Shown here: in pieces, positions 24,201 through 32,490 of the stretch
Layout: the number at the start of each line of letters is the position of its first letter
How positions within the stretch are numbered: position 1 is the stretch's first letter
The notes under the pieces: model-generated
Seen by the model: only the letters and a program-made list of their open reading frames with translations
What the model was told of the DNA's origin: nothing
The model's database searches: none
Position numbers and translations under genes: made by a program
Source: CAZTNW01 sp964614945
GTDB taxonomy: Bacteria; Caldisericota; JANLFM01
DNA: 64,000 nucleotides
Direction of reading: 5' to 3'
Assembly (NCBI GenBank): GCA_964614945.1
Contig: CAZTNW010000002.1
Location: forward strand, 248,001 to 312,000

Positions 24201-25505
24201 CTAAGCAGGATTCCTCTTTATATTCACCTTGAGGAAGTGGCAGGAGCAGGAGAGGCAGGGGTCGTAGGCGCGGACGAGCTTTTCGCACTCTAAGGTCAAT
24301 CTGTCCTCTGGAAGCTCAAGGTAGCCCGGCACAAAAGCCCAGAGATCCTTCTCGATATTGGCCTGGTTGCGCGCCGTGGGGGCGACGATATCCGCCTTGA
24401 GAACCATCCCCTTCTCGTCGAACTGGTAGTGATGGAAGAGGCTGCCGCGGGGAGCCTCGCTCACCGCCCAGCCCATGCCGGACTTAGGCGCTGCCTCGAT
24501 CGGTCTATCTTCCCTGAAGGGAATACGCTCGATCAGCTCGATCATCCGCTCGATGGCGTGCATGGATTCGATCGCCCTGGCCATCATGGATTTGAAGACG
24601 TTGAAATCGGGCAGCTTCAGCCCTGATTCTGCATGCATTTTCTTGGCCTCGGGGGTGAGCCTGTCGGCGTTCAAATTCACACGGGCCAGGGGGCCGACGA
24701 GCATGGTGTCCCGGCCTTCAATGTAGGAGGAGAGTGTGTTGGAAGGGGGCACCTGCTTCTCCTTGATCACTTCCCGGTACTGTCTCAAGGGAGCTTTCAT
24801 CCCCTCCGTGGAGACGAGGGTGCCGGAGCCGTCGGCGTTGATGGCATAAGAGTCCTCCTCGCGGATGGTAAGGTGCTCGCACTTGCGCACGAAGTCGGGC
24901 ATCGGCACGGACTTGACCAGTTTGAAGGTCTCCCAGGCGTCGGCCTTCGCCTCCTCCAGGCGGGCCTTCAGCTCAAAGAGTTTTTTCTTCGAGGGAATTC
25001 CCCAGAATCCCCCCACTCTGGCGTTCACCGGGTGAACCTCACGCCCGCCCACCGTCTCAGTCAGATCGTTGCCCAGGCGCTTCAGCTTCAAACCCCGCTT
25101 AACCTCTTCCGGATATTTGCTGGCCATGGAGATGGCGTCAGCGAAGCCGAGGTAATCGGGCAGGGCGAGGAGATAGATATGCAGGGTGTGGCTCTGCAAC
25201 CATTCGGAGAGGAGAAGCAATTCCCTCAGGTCTTTTGTCTGCTCCGACGGTTTGATGCCGAAGGCTTCCTCGATGCACATGATTGCCGCCAGCTCGTAAG
25301 GCACCGGGCAGATGCCGCAGATGCGGGCCACAATGTCCGGCACTTCTTCGAAACGGCGTCCGACCAGGAACCCCTCGAAGAAGCGGGGAGGTTCCACGAT
25401 GAGAAAGCGCAGTTTTTTGATCTCGTTCCCTTCAATTTCGATGTCCAGGGCGCCCTCTCCCTCCACGCGGGCCAGGGCATCAACGGTGATCCTCTTCTCA
25501 CTCAT
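24201..25505 (-). CDS. hydA: [NiFe]-hydrogenase large (alpha) subunit, group 3b type
   Basis: Catalytic subunit of the cytosolic NAD(P)-linked hydrogenase; 434 residues, close to the 428 of Pyrococcus sulfhydrogenase alpha. The four nickel ligands are present: Cys63/Cys66 in RICGICPVP and Cys417/Cys420 in DPCLSCSCH. After His423 an 11-residue tail remains, the part removed by the maturation protease (the likely gene is the next one downstream). SLFHHYQFDEKG is also conserved in group 3 enzymes. Its ATG overlaps hydD by 8 nt, showing translational coupling in hydB-hydG-hydD-hydA. Confidence 0.94.
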   Translation of the reverse strand: MSEKRITVDALARVEGEGALDIEIEGNEIKKLRFLIVEPPRFFEGFLVGRRFEEVPDIVARICGICPVPYELAAIMCIEEAFGIKPSEQTKDLRELLLLSEWLQSHTLHIYLLALPDYLGFADAISMASKYPEEVKRGLKLKRLGNDLTETVGGREVHPVNARVGGFWGIPSKKKLFELKARLEEAKADAWETFKLVKSVPMPDFVRKCEHLTIREEDSYAINADGSGTLVSTEGMKAPLRQYREVIKEKQVPPSNTLSSYIEGRDTMLVGPLARVNLNADRLTPEAKKMHAESGLKLPDFNVFKSMMARAIESMHAIERMIELIERIPFREDRPIEAAPKSGMGWAVSEAPRGSLFHHYQFDEKGMVLKADIVAPTARNQANIEKDLWAFVPGYLELPEDRLTLECEKLVRAYDPCLSCSCHFLKVNIKRNPA

Positions 25506-26295
25506 AGATTTTCGCCCCCTTTCGGAACTCCTCCGCGTTTCCGGTGATATAACGGAATTTGCGTACGATCTCGTCCGGCTTGAGCCCGATCTCCTCGAAT
25601 TCCTTGGCTAAGGCCTCGACGTTGATATCCTGCGCGGGACCGAAGCAGCCGTAACAGGGCCGGCTAAAGGCAGGGCAGATGGAATTGCATCCGGCCCTGA
25701 CCACCGGGCCCAGGCAGGGCTCCCTGTCCTTCACCAGTACGCACTCGTTGCCGTTGAGCTTGCACTCCACACACACCGGGTAGGACTTCAGGTTCGGCGT
25801 CCGGCCGATCAGGGCGGAAGTGACGAACTCTATGAAGTCGGTCTTGGAAATGGGACAGCCGCAGAGAGAGGCATCCACGGGCACATACATGTCGATACCG
25901 GTGGACCACTCCAGGCACTCCAGCATTTCCGGCTGGGGATAAACCCGCTCCTTCAACTCCCCTAATTTCCACCAATTCCGCAGGGCCTGGATACCGCCAA
26001 CCGTGGCGCAGGCTCCCATGGCCACGAGGGTTTTGGCCTGTTCGCGAATTTTTTTGATGCGCTCCGCCTCTTCAGGGGTGGAGATGGAGCCCTCGACGAA
26101 AGCCACGTCGAAAGCCACGTCGAAAGCCCCCTGAGGGGGATGGGAGCGCACCGCCTCGAGGAAATATCCGATCTCCACCGCTTGCGCCAGGTCCAGAAGC
26201 TCATTTTCCATGTCGATGATCTCCAGCTGGCAGCCGGAGCAGGAGGAGAATTTAAAGACGCCGATCCTCGGTCTTGCTTTCTCTAATTCAATCAT
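25498..26295 (-). CDS. hydD: [NiFe]-hydrogenase small (delta) subunit, group 3b type
   Basis: Electron-transfer subunit next to the nickel site, 265 residues with three Fe-S clusters expected. The proximal cluster motif is SSCSGCQLEIID near residue 18, with GACATVGG and the Cys of VDASLCGCPI as further ligands; the C-terminal cysteines (CVECKLNGNECVL, CNSICPAFSRPCYGCFGPAQ) fit medial and distal clusters. An oddity is a 12-bp tandem duplication that gives FDVAFDVAFVEGS, four residues more than the usual single FDVAF. Lies 12 nt after hydG and overlaps hydA. Confidence 0.94.
   Translation of the reverse strand: MIELEKARPRIGVFKFSSCSGCQLEIIDMENELLDLAQAVEIGYFLEAVRSHPPQGAFDVAFDVAFVEGSISTPEEAERIKKIREQAKTLVAMGACATVGGIQALRNWWKLGELKERVYPQPEMLECLEWSTGIDMYVPVDASLCGCPISKTDFIEFVTSALIGRTPNLKSYPVCVECKLNGNECVLVKDREPCLGPVVRAGCNSICPAFSRPCYGCFGPAQDINVEALAKEFEEIGLKPDEIVRKFRYITGNAEEFRKGAKIYE
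26097..26128 (-). repeat. 12-bp tandem duplication inside hydD
   Basis: CGAAAGCCACGT at 26097-26108 and 26109-26120, then a partial third copy to 26128. In frame; adds Asp-Val-Ala-Phe to HydD. Confidence 0.9.
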
Positions 26296-26307
26296 GCTCT
26301 TCCCTCC

Positions 26308-27138
26308 TTAATCGAAAATGCCTTCCACCTGGTTGTAGGTGAAGACCGGGCCGTCCTTGCACACGTAACGATGGCCTATCTGGCAGTGGCCGCAGAGGGC
26401 CACGCCGCATTTCATTCGCCTCTCCAGAGAGAGGTAGATCTGCTCCGGGGCAAAACCTGTCTTCAGGAGTCCCAAGACCACGAACTTCATCATGATCTCG
26501 GGGCCGCAGGTCAGCACCACGCTATCGAGGGTGGGAATGTCCAGCCGCTCGAAGAGGGTAGTGACCACTCCCACCTGGTGCTCCCATTTTTCCCCCTCGG
26601 GCACTGCATCGGCGGAGAGAAGGAAGGAGGTATCGAGCTGATTCCTCCATTCGGGGAATTCGTCCGTGTAGAGCATATCTCCAGGGGTGCGGGCGCCGTA
26701 GAGAATCTGAAAATGCTTGTAGGCGGAACGATCGTGGAAAACCTGCATGATGAAAGGACGCAGGGGGGCGAGGCCGATACCGCCCGCCACGACGAGGACA
26801 TTCTTACCCTTCGCCTCCTCCACCGGCCAGACGCTGCCGTAGGGTCCGCGGATCCCGAGCGCCTGTCCTTCCTTCATGCGCGAGAAGAATTTAGTGACTG
26901 ATCCCACAGCGCGGATCGTGTGATCGAAGCTTCCCGCGCGGTACGGCTCAGAGGAGATGGAGATAGGAGCCTCCCCCAATCCGAAGAGGGAGACCATGTT
27001 GAACTGACCTGGAGAATAGCGATAGGAGTCCTTGAGCCCTTGGTCAGCGAAGGAGACCCGGAAGGTGAAGGTGTCATAGGTCTCCCACTTCATCTTCTCG
27101 ATCTTTGCCTCCTGGGGCAGTAGAGGATTATTACTCAT
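26308..27138 (-). CDS. hydG: Hydrogenase FAD/NAD(P)-binding (gamma) subunit
   Basis: Passes electrons between the hydrogenase module and NAD(P). A 276-residue ferredoxin-NADP-reductase-like protein of the sulfhydrogenase gamma / PyrK family: FAD-binding motif SPGQFNMVSLF, then RGPYGSVWP, the nucleotide-binding GGIGLAPLRPF (about 123-133) and CGPEIMMKF. The C-terminal [2Fe-2S] site is formed by the cysteines of MKCGVALCGHCQIGHRYVC. Overlaps hydB by 8 nt and is followed by hydD. Preference for NAD or NADP cannot be read reliably here. Confidence 0.94.
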   Translation of the reverse strand: MSNNPLLPQEAKIEKMKWETYDTFTFRVSFADQGLKDSYRYSPGQFNMVSLFGLGEAPISISSEPYRAGSFDHTIRAVGSVTKFFSRMKEGQALGIRGPYGSVWPVEEAKGKNVLVVAGGIGLAPLRPFIMQVFHDRSAYKHFQILYGARTPGDMLYTDEFPEWRNQLDTSFLLSADAVPEGEKWEHQVGVVTTLFERLDIPTLDSVVLTCGPEIMMKFVVLGLLKTGFAPEQIYLSLERRMKCGVALCGHCQIGHRYVCKDGPVFTYNQVEGIFD

Positions 27139-28180
27139 GTCCAGAACCTCCTCTCACTTTGCGCGCGGCATCCTCAATCGAGATGCGCGTGGGACAGTAA
27201 GTGATGCAGCGACCGCAACCAACGCAGCCGTAAGTGTCGTACTGATCGAGCCAGTAGACCAGCTTGTGATACATGAACTGCTTCAGCCGCTCCACCCTCT
27301 CCTTGCGGAAGTTACCTCCGTGTACGGCAGCGAACTCCAGGAGCTGGCAGGAGTCCCAGTGGCGTTTTCGCGTCACCTCGTCCAGACGCAGGCTCACATC
27401 GTCCACCACGTTATAACAGTAGCAAGTGGGACAGACCATCGTGCAGGAGGAACAGGAAAGGCAGCGGTCCGCCAACTCCTGCCAGTAGGGATGGCTGAAG
27501 TTTTCCATGAGTTCTACGGGCAATCCCTCCCGCTCGATGGCTTTCTTCTGGGCGCGGGCGGCCCTTTCTCCCATTGTCTCCTTCAGGCGCAGATCCCCTT
27601 TCTCTGCTCGGGCGAGTTCTGCGGGCAGAATCGCTTCGCCCTTGATCGAGCCAGCTTCGAGGAGGAATTTACCGTTTAGGGGGGTGAGGAGGAGATCGAA
27701 ACCCCTGACCGGGATTGGGCCTGTCCCCATCGAGGAGCAGAAGCAATTATCCCCTGCCTCAACGCAGGTCAGGCCGACGAAGGTGCTCCTCGAGAAGTTT
27801 CCTCCGTAGATGGGATCGGGGAAATTGACCTCCATCACCTGCTTCTGTCTCAGCATGGCCTCAAGATCGCAGGCGTGGATACCGAAGAAGAGCAGAGGGG
27901 AGGAGCTCGGCTTGATCTCCTGCGCGTGCACTCCGCCCGGTTCACGCCTAGCCTCAAACAGGGTCTGGAGAGAGGGATGAAGGAAATACTTGAGGGAGGA
28001 GAGCGGGCTGCCGACATAGCTCAGATCGCACCGTTCCAGATCCTCCAGCTCCTTAAGCACGAATGAATTTCTCTCCCTTTGCGGGGCGATGATTTTAAAT
28101 TGCCCCTTTAATTTGGACAGCCAGGTCTTGAGCTTTTCTCCTGCGAGCAGGAAGCCGCCTGGCGATCCTCGATCCTTCAT
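27131..28180 (-). CDS. hydB: Hydrogenase 4Fe-4S (beta) subunit
   Basis: A 349-residue iron-sulfur protein of the HydB/AsrA type that links HydG to further clusters. The C-terminal half has the two 4Fe-4S motifs CLSCSSCTMVCPTCYC (about 236-251) and CVGCGRCITYCPTR (about 318-331). The N-terminal half (KSL-type fold with SPLSSLKYFLHPS and HACDLEAM) is typical of the family, which in sulfhydrogenases was linked to elemental-sulfur reduction. First gene of the hydBGDA operon. ATG at 28180 follows GGAAAGGAG. A 200-nt leader with two strong hairpins and a good promoter precedes it. Confidence 0.93.
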   Translation of the reverse strand: MKDRGSPGGFLLAGEKLKTWLSKLKGQFKIIAPQRERNSFVLKELEDLERCDLSYVGSPLSSLKYFLHPSLQTLFEARREPGGVHAQEIKPSSSPLLFFGIHACDLEAMLRQKQVMEVNFPDPIYGGNFSRSTFVGLTCVEAGDNCFCSSMGTGPIPVRGFDLLLTPLNGKFLLEAGSIKGEAILPAELARAEKGDLRLKETMGERAARAQKKAIEREGLPVELMENFSHPYWQELADRCLSCSSCTMVCPTCYCYNVVDDVSLRLDEVTRKRHWDSCQLLEFAAVHGGNFRKERVERLKQFMYHKLVYWLDQYDTYGCVGCGRCITYCPTRISIEDAARKVRGGSGHE

Positions 28181-28382
28181 GCTAACTCTCTCCTTTCCGG
28201 GCCTCCCTTAAGGGAGGCGTGGTTCTTATTAAACCAAATCCTGGGTTTCCGGCCCTCACGAGAAAGCGAGGGCCGGAAACCACAGAAGGGTACAGGATAA
28301 AAGAATAGAGAAGTGCCCACGGGAAAAATGCCCTGGTCTTTTATGATTCTCCGGATCAGGATCGGCTTCATCGCGGTTCGAT
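28181..28382 (-). promoter_or_regulatory. Structured 5' leader of hydBGDA
   Basis: Between the predicted transcription start (about 28382) and hydB lie two perfect hairpins: a 14-bp stem (28244-28257 with 28268-28281, 10-nt loop) and an 18-nt palindrome GCCTCCCTTAAGGGAGGC (28201-28218). The second sits just upstream of the ribosome-binding site. I do not recognise a known riboswitch. The arrangement would allow attenuation or control of translation, which is inference. Confidence 0.5.
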
Positions 28383-28388
28383 AGGAAC

Positions 28389-28417
28389 ATTATCCCCCAT
28401 CTCGCCGATTAGTTCAA
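28389..28417 (-). promoter_or_regulatory. Promoter of the hydBGDA operon
   Basis: Minus strand: TTGAAC (28417-28412), 17-bp spacer, GATAAT (28394-28389). Directly downstream of the dxr stop codon at 28435. Confidence 0.7.
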
Positions 28418-28434
28418 TTTTTTCAATTATTCTT

Positions 28435-29592
28435 TTAAAAAAGTTCATTCCGGGCAAGGGAATGCAGCTCCGCCCGCGCCCATTGATCTGCCCAGATAAT
28501 CTCATCCAACTGATCCCCCTTCAACGGTTCGTGACGCTCCATCACCCTTTGCACGAGCTCGACGATCTTGATAAAGGGGATCTTCCCCTCGAGGAAAAAT
28601 CGGACAGCCACCTCGTCGGCCGCCGAGAGCACGACAGGTAGGGTACCTCCCGTCTCTAAGGCTCGATAGGCGAGGTCAATCGCCGCGAAGGAACCCCTGT
28701 CGATCTCCTCGAAATCGAGACGGCCGATTTCTACCAGGTCGAGAGGGGAAACGAGTGAGGGGAGCCTCTCCGGGTAGAGGAGAGCGTACTGGATCGGTAA
28801 GCGCATGTCGGGCCAGGAGAGCTGGGCCAGAAGGGAGGAATCGCAGAACTCGACGAGGGAATGGACGATACACTGGGGGTGGAGCACCACCTCGATCTGG
28901 CCCGGCCCCAAGCGGAAGAGATGGTGGGCTTCGATGATCTCCAGCCCTTTGTTCATCAGCGTAGCGGAATCAGTGGAGACCTTGGGTCCCATGTGCCAAG
29001 TGGGGTGCGCCAGGGCTTCCTCCACCGTGACCTTCTCCAATTCGTCCCTGCGCTTGTTGCGGAAAGGCCCACCCGAGGCGGTGAGGATTATCTTTCTCAC
29101 GCGGGAGGGCTCCTCCTCTTTAAGGCACTGAAAGATGGCGGAGTGCTCGGAATCCACAGGCAGCAGTTTCCCGCGGCCAATTGAAGCAGCAGCCCCGATC
29201 AGCTTCCCTCCGGCAACGAGGGCTTCCTTGGTGGCCAGGGCCACCGTCTTCCCTCTCTTCAGAGCCTCCAGTGCGGGGACCAGTCCGGCGATTCCCACCA
29301 CCGCGATCAAAACGAGGTCCACATCCTCCCGTGAGGCCAGGCGGGCCAGCCCTTCCTGCCCGAAGTAGACTTCCATCGGGGGACGGAGCGCTGGTCGGAG
29401 CGCTGCAAGGTTTTGAGAGGAGGGGCAAGCCACCACCCGGGGCGACCAATGGGCGAGGATGGTGCGCAGAGAGTCCATCTCGCGGAAGGCGGACACCCCG
29501 ATTAATTGCAACCGGTCAGGGAAACGCTCGACCACATCCAGCGCCGCCCTGCCGATCGACCCAGTCACTCCGAGAATTGCCAACCGCTTCAT
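28435..29592 (-). CDS. dxr: 1-deoxy-D-xylulose 5-phosphate reductoisomerase
   Basis: Converts DXP to 2-C-methyl-erythritol 4-phosphate with NADPH, the committed step of the bacterial (MEP) isoprenoid pathway. 385 residues, normal length. Motifs: NADPH-binding LGVTGSIG (6-13 from the chosen ATG), ATKEALVAGG, metal and substrate residues in LPVDSEHSAIFQCL, the flexible-loop region TASGGPF and PTWHMGPKVSTDSATLMNKG. I start at the ATG at 29592; a GTG two codons upstream is possible. A TAGAAT box ends 6 nt before the ATG with no ribosome-binding site, suggesting a leaderless mRNA. Divergent from the SLH protein gene. Confidence 0.96.
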   Translation of the reverse strand: MKRLAILGVTGSIGRAALDVVERFPDRLQLIGVSAFREMDSLRTILAHWSPRVVACPSSQNLAALRPALRPPMEVYFGQEGLARLASREDVDLVLIAVVGIAGLVPALEALKRGKTVALATKEALVAGGKLIGAAASIGRGKLLPVDSEHSAIFQCLKEEEPSRVRKIILTASGGPFRNKRRDELEKVTVEEALAHPTWHMGPKVSTDSATLMNKGLEIIEAHHLFRLGPGQIEVVLHPQCIVHSLVEFCDSSLLAQLSWPDMRLPIQYALLYPERLPSLVSPLDLVEIGRLDFEEIDRGSFAAIDLAYRALETGGTLPVVLSAADEVAVRFFLEGKIPFIKIVELVQRVMERHEPLKGDQLDEIIWADQWARAELHSLARNELF

Positions 29593-29598
29593 GAACAC

Positions 29599-29604
29599 AT
29601 TCTA
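29599..29604 (-). promoter_or_regulatory. -10 box of a probable leaderless promoter (dxr)
   Basis: TAGAAT on the minus strand, exactly 6 nt before the dxr ATG. No clear -35 element. Confidence 0.5.
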
Positions 29605-29636
29605 ATTGAATTCAGAATAATTAGGTGTATCCGCGT

Positions 29637-29642
29637 TATAAT
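29637..29642 (+). promoter_or_regulatory. -10 box for the SLH/DUF11 protein gene
   Basis: TATAAT about 70 nt before the ATG at 29715; the leader ends in AAAGGAGGAAGAG, a strong ribosome-binding site. The -35 region is not clear. Confidence 0.45.
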
Positions 29643-29714
29643 CTTCATAGGGAAAGGAGGGGCAAGATCTCTCCGTTCCGCCTTTCCCCTGGCAGGAAGA
29701 AAAGGAGGAAGAGA

Positions 29715-32015
29715 ATGGCAAGGAAATATGTCGTACTTTTTACCGTCTTTGCCTTGATTTTTACCCTCAGTTCTGTCGCGCCCATAGCCTCCGCGCACAA
29801 TGAGAATTGGACGTTGAGCTCCGACTATGGGAGCGCGGTAAAAATCGACGGACAAATCTCAAGGGGCGAGTGGACCGACGCTCATGATGTGAAGATCAAC
29901 GTGGCAGGCGGAGCGGTGACTGTCTTAACCAAAGCAATGCCGGGTGATTATCCGGGGGGCGGCAGGCTCTATCTCTGCTACATTGTCCCCAACGATATTT
30001 ATTCGGTGAGCTTCCAGTGGTGTTCGCTCCACGACCTCGGCAAGTCGCCGCAGGCTGATGACAGGCGCATCGCGGCCGACGTGGCCGGAGGCGAATTCCC
30101 GGCGGCTTTCACTTTCGCGGTGGGTACAGGCGCCACCTGGCAGAATGTCGAACAGCCTCCGGGCTTTTCAGGTGTGATCAGCCAGAAGGGAGAGAAGACC
30201 TGGATCGTGGAGATGGGAATTCCTTATGCCTGGCTGGGAATTAAAATCTGCGACCCTGGCCCCAAGGGCTGTGCTTTCGACGCCTGGGGGATGGAGCCCG
30301 ACGGAAAGCCATACGGCTATTACTGGCCGCCGAAAGAGGAAACCAGAACAGATTACCGCGTGCCGGACACCTGGGGGAACATGGTGCCCTCCGATTGCTG
30401 GGGAGCGCCGCGCGGGCGCCTGTTCGTGGAAAAAGGCCCTGCCTCTCCTGCGGATCATACCTGGTTGCCTTCGGCGGATGACCATTTTAACGAGATGATT
30501 CAGCTCATCCTACGGGCGGATGAGGATCAGAGCAAGGATGTAGTTCCGGAGGACGTCCTCTTGAAGAACCTGACGATCACGGCGACGGGGAGCGGCAACG
30601 ACCAGACCGATATCAATAATGTTGTCGTTTTCCTCGATTCAAACGCCAACGGCCTGATCGATTCCGGGGAGAGCTTGCTCGCCTCCGGCGCTTATCCCGC
30701 CGACAACGGTTCCATCACCTTCACCTTCCCGGAGGGCGGAGTTCCCGTTCCCCTCAAGATCCCGGTCTACCTGGTGATTGCCTACGACATGAAAGAGAGC
30801 GCCCTTCCCGCTCCAGGTTCCAACTACCAGTTCTTTGTTCAAGACGCTGAAGCCTGGGGAATAATCTCAGGCACCCAAGTGCCGATAACGGGCATCTATA
30901 CTGTCCCTCTCGCCACCCATCTGATCAGGATCTACTTGATCTATTCCGCGGTCAAGACAATCGGGCAGACCCCCACTCCCTCCGGCCCCTCCCTCTCCAT
31001 CCAGAAGATCGCCACAGCGGACTCCGTGATGGCTGGGGAGGATATCACCTTCAACATCCTTGTATCCAATATCTCCACCCAGACGCTCTACTTTGTGAAG
31101 GTAACGGACCAGGTTCCCGATCACACCACATTTGTCGACGCGCCGGCCACTTCCTGGGGCCCTGCCGGGTCCTACGATGCCGGGACCGGAATCGTCACCT
31201 GGGATTTGGGCAACCTCGCGCCGGGGGATTGGAAGCTCCTGAGGCTGATTGTGAATGTGAAGGCGGACACCCCGGATGGCACTCTGATCCACAACAAGGC
31301 CATAGCCACATCCACCAGGCCGCAATTTACCGTGGAATCGGAGGACGAGGTGGTCGTAGTGGGCGGTGTCATCCACGAAGCCTACATCAAGGGCTACACC
31401 GGTGATCTGGGGAGCATCTTCGGGCCGCAGCGTAACGTCACCCGCGCTGAAATCGCCGCCATCATCGCCCGCTTGCTTCATCTGGAGAGCACGGTGACCG
31501 GGCAGCAATTCTATTCCGATGTCCCCGCCAGCCACTGGTCCTTCAAATACGTGGAGGCAGTGCACAGAGCGGGCATCATGACCGGATTCCCGGACGGGAC
31601 CTTCCGCCCTGATATCCCTGCCACCCGCGCCAATGTAGCCGTGGCGATGATCCGGGCTCGCGGTATCGATCCAGTGGCCTTCCTGCCCACGATCCCCTTC
31701 CCCGATATCGGCGGGCACTGGGCGATCAAGGAGATCGAGACTGCCTACGTCCTTGGGATCATCGAGGGCCTGCCCGATGGCACCTTCCACCCTGATGATC
31801 CAATCATCCGTGCGGAAACGGTGACTCTGATCGATCGCGCTCTGGGCCGCGGCCCCTTGCTCGAGGGCCCGGTCACCCAGCACTTCCCCGATTGTCGACC
31901 CACAGACTGGTTCTACGGCTGGGGTGAGGAGTCCTTCGCTTCGCACAAGGGCGTGCGCGCCCCGAGCGGAAACGAACGGCTGATCGAGTACGTCGATACG
32001 GGCCCGGTTTGGTAA
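29715..32015 (+). CDS. Secreted SLH protein with CBM9/DOMON-like and DUF11 domains
   Basis: A 766-residue exported wall-anchored protein. ATG at 29715 lies 6 nt after AAAGGAGG and gives a signal peptide ending in IASAHNE; an upstream in-frame start would add an implausible basic stretch. The N-terminal domain (about 35-230; KIDGQISRGEWTDAHDVKI ... WGMEPDGKPYGYYWP) resembles the CBM9/DOMON-type beta-sandwich that binds sugars or haem. A DUF11 repeat (SIQKIATADSVMAGEDITFN) follows near 435-555. Three SLH repeats close the protein (GIMTGFPDGTFRPDIPATRA, GIIEGLPDGTFHPDDPIIRA and a first weaker one). Function beyond anchoring is unknown. It is monocistronic, ended by a 40-nt palindrome. Confidence 0.85.
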   Translation: MARKYVVLFTVFALIFTLSSVAPIASAHNENWTLSSDYGSAVKIDGQISRGEWTDAHDVKINVAGGAVTVLTKAMPGDYPGGGRLYLCYIVPNDIYSVSFQWCSLHDLGKSPQADDRRIAADVAGGEFPAAFTFAVGTGATWQNVEQPPGFSGVISQKGEKTWIVEMGIPYAWLGIKICDPGPKGCAFDAWGMEPDGKPYGYYWPPKEETRTDYRVPDTWGNMVPSDCWGAPRGRLFVEKGPASPADHTWLPSADDHFNEMIQLILRADEDQSKDVVPEDVLLKNLTITATGSGNDQTDINNVVVFLDSNANGLIDSGESLLASGAYPADNGSITFTFPEGGVPVPLKIPVYLVIAYDMKESALPAPGSNYQFFVQDAEAWGIISGTQVPITGIYTVPLATHLIRIYLIYSAVKTIGQTPTPSGPSLSIQKIATADSVMAGEDITFNILVSNISTQTLYFVKVTDQVPDHTTFVDAPATSWGPAGSYDAGTGIVTWDLGNLAPGDWKLLRLIVNVKADTPDGTLIHNKAIATSTRPQFTVESEDEVVVVGGVIHEAYIKGYTGDLGSIFGPQRNVTRAEIAAIIARLLHLESTVTGQQFYSDVPASHWSFKYVEAVHRAGIMTGFPDGTFRPDIPATRANVAVAMIRARGIDPVAFLPTIPFPDIGGHWAIKEIETAYVLGIIEGLPDGTFHPDDPIIRAETVTLIDRALGRGPLLEGPVTQHFPDCRPTDWFYGWGEESFASHKGVRAPSGNERLIEYVDTGPVW

Positions 32016-32054
32016 GCGAGGTATTCTCAGTCATAGTAAGAAGGATGGTAAAGA

Positions 32055-32094
32055 GATAGAGGGAAGGGCGCCTGCAGGCGCCCTTCCCTCTATC
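32055..32094. terminator. 40-nt perfect palindrome, terminator of the SLH/DUF11 gene
   Basis: GATAGAGGGAAGGGCGCCTG followed by its exact reverse complement; TATTTTT occurs about 16 nt further on. Same length and design as the palindrome at 19315-19354. Confidence 0.75.
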
Positions 32095-32107
32095 AAAGAG
32101 CTTCCCT

Positions 32108-32368
32108 CTATTTTTGGTCGCGAAATAAAGGCGGTAGAAGAGAAGGCTCACCCTCCGCTTCCTCTACCATGGCGTTGATGGCTCGATTACGATCCGCGAT
32201 CAATCCCAGCTGAAGTTCGGTCAGCTTTGGTATAGCGCTCCAGCTCTCGTTGCTTGATAGGAGAGCTAGTGACCTGAAAGAAGGCACCCCGACAATCCAT
32301 CAAGAGCGCGACGCAGTATCCCTTATACTGAATTTGTGGTTCCCTCCCTGTTGACAGGTTATTAAACT
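32108..32368 (-). pseudogene. Possible decayed gene fragment, frameshifted
   Basis: On the minus strand a protein-like stretch reads PQIQYKGYCVALLMDC, then AFFQVTSSPIKQRELERYTK, and after a one-base shift near 32220-32226 continues LTELQLGLIADRNRAINAMV and ends LLPPLFRDQK with a stop at 32108. Each half is open and has natural amino-acid composition, but no single frame is intact and no start is evident. I do not recognise the family. It could equally be chance reading in a 370-nt gap. Confidence 0.3.
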
Positions 32369-32378
32369 ACTTTATAAT
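32351..32378 (+). promoter_or_regulatory. Consensus promoter of the energy-converting hydrogenase operon
   Basis: TTGACA (32351-32356), 16-bp spacer, TATAAT (32373-32378): both boxes are perfect. Transcription would begin near 32385, about 100 nt before the first recognised gene. Confidence 0.85.
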
Positions 32379-32394
32379 AAAAAGTCGTCTAACC

Positions 32395-32490
32395 ATGATT
32401 CAGGCTTTCAAACTATCAGTGACCAGGCTGGAGAGCATCCGTCGTCATGGGGAGCGGGCCGTTTGCGGCCTTGGAGACCTTAGGCGATGA
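32395..32490 (+). CDS. Possible 31-codon leader ORF of the hydrogenase operon
   Basis: ATG at 32395, about 10 nt after the predicted transcription start, opens a frame of 31 residues (MIQAFKLSVTRLESIRR...LRR). Its TGA overlaps the ATG of the first hydrogenase gene (ATGA), the same coupling used by most genes in the operon. The peptide is basic and not membrane-like, and resembles nothing I know. It may be a translational leader or a chance frame. Confidence 0.35.
   Translation: MIQAFKLSVTRLESIRRHGERAVCGLGDLRR

Noticed and set aside
24633..25547. 304-codon open frame on the plus strand opposite hydA
   Set aside because: Fully antisense to hydA, rich in Gly/His/Leu with no known motif; it arises from the codon bias of the real gene.
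28177..28371. 64-codon frame in the hydBGDA leader
   Set aside because: Its translation crosses both perfect hairpins and gives a non-natural composition; the RNA-structure reading explains the sequence better.
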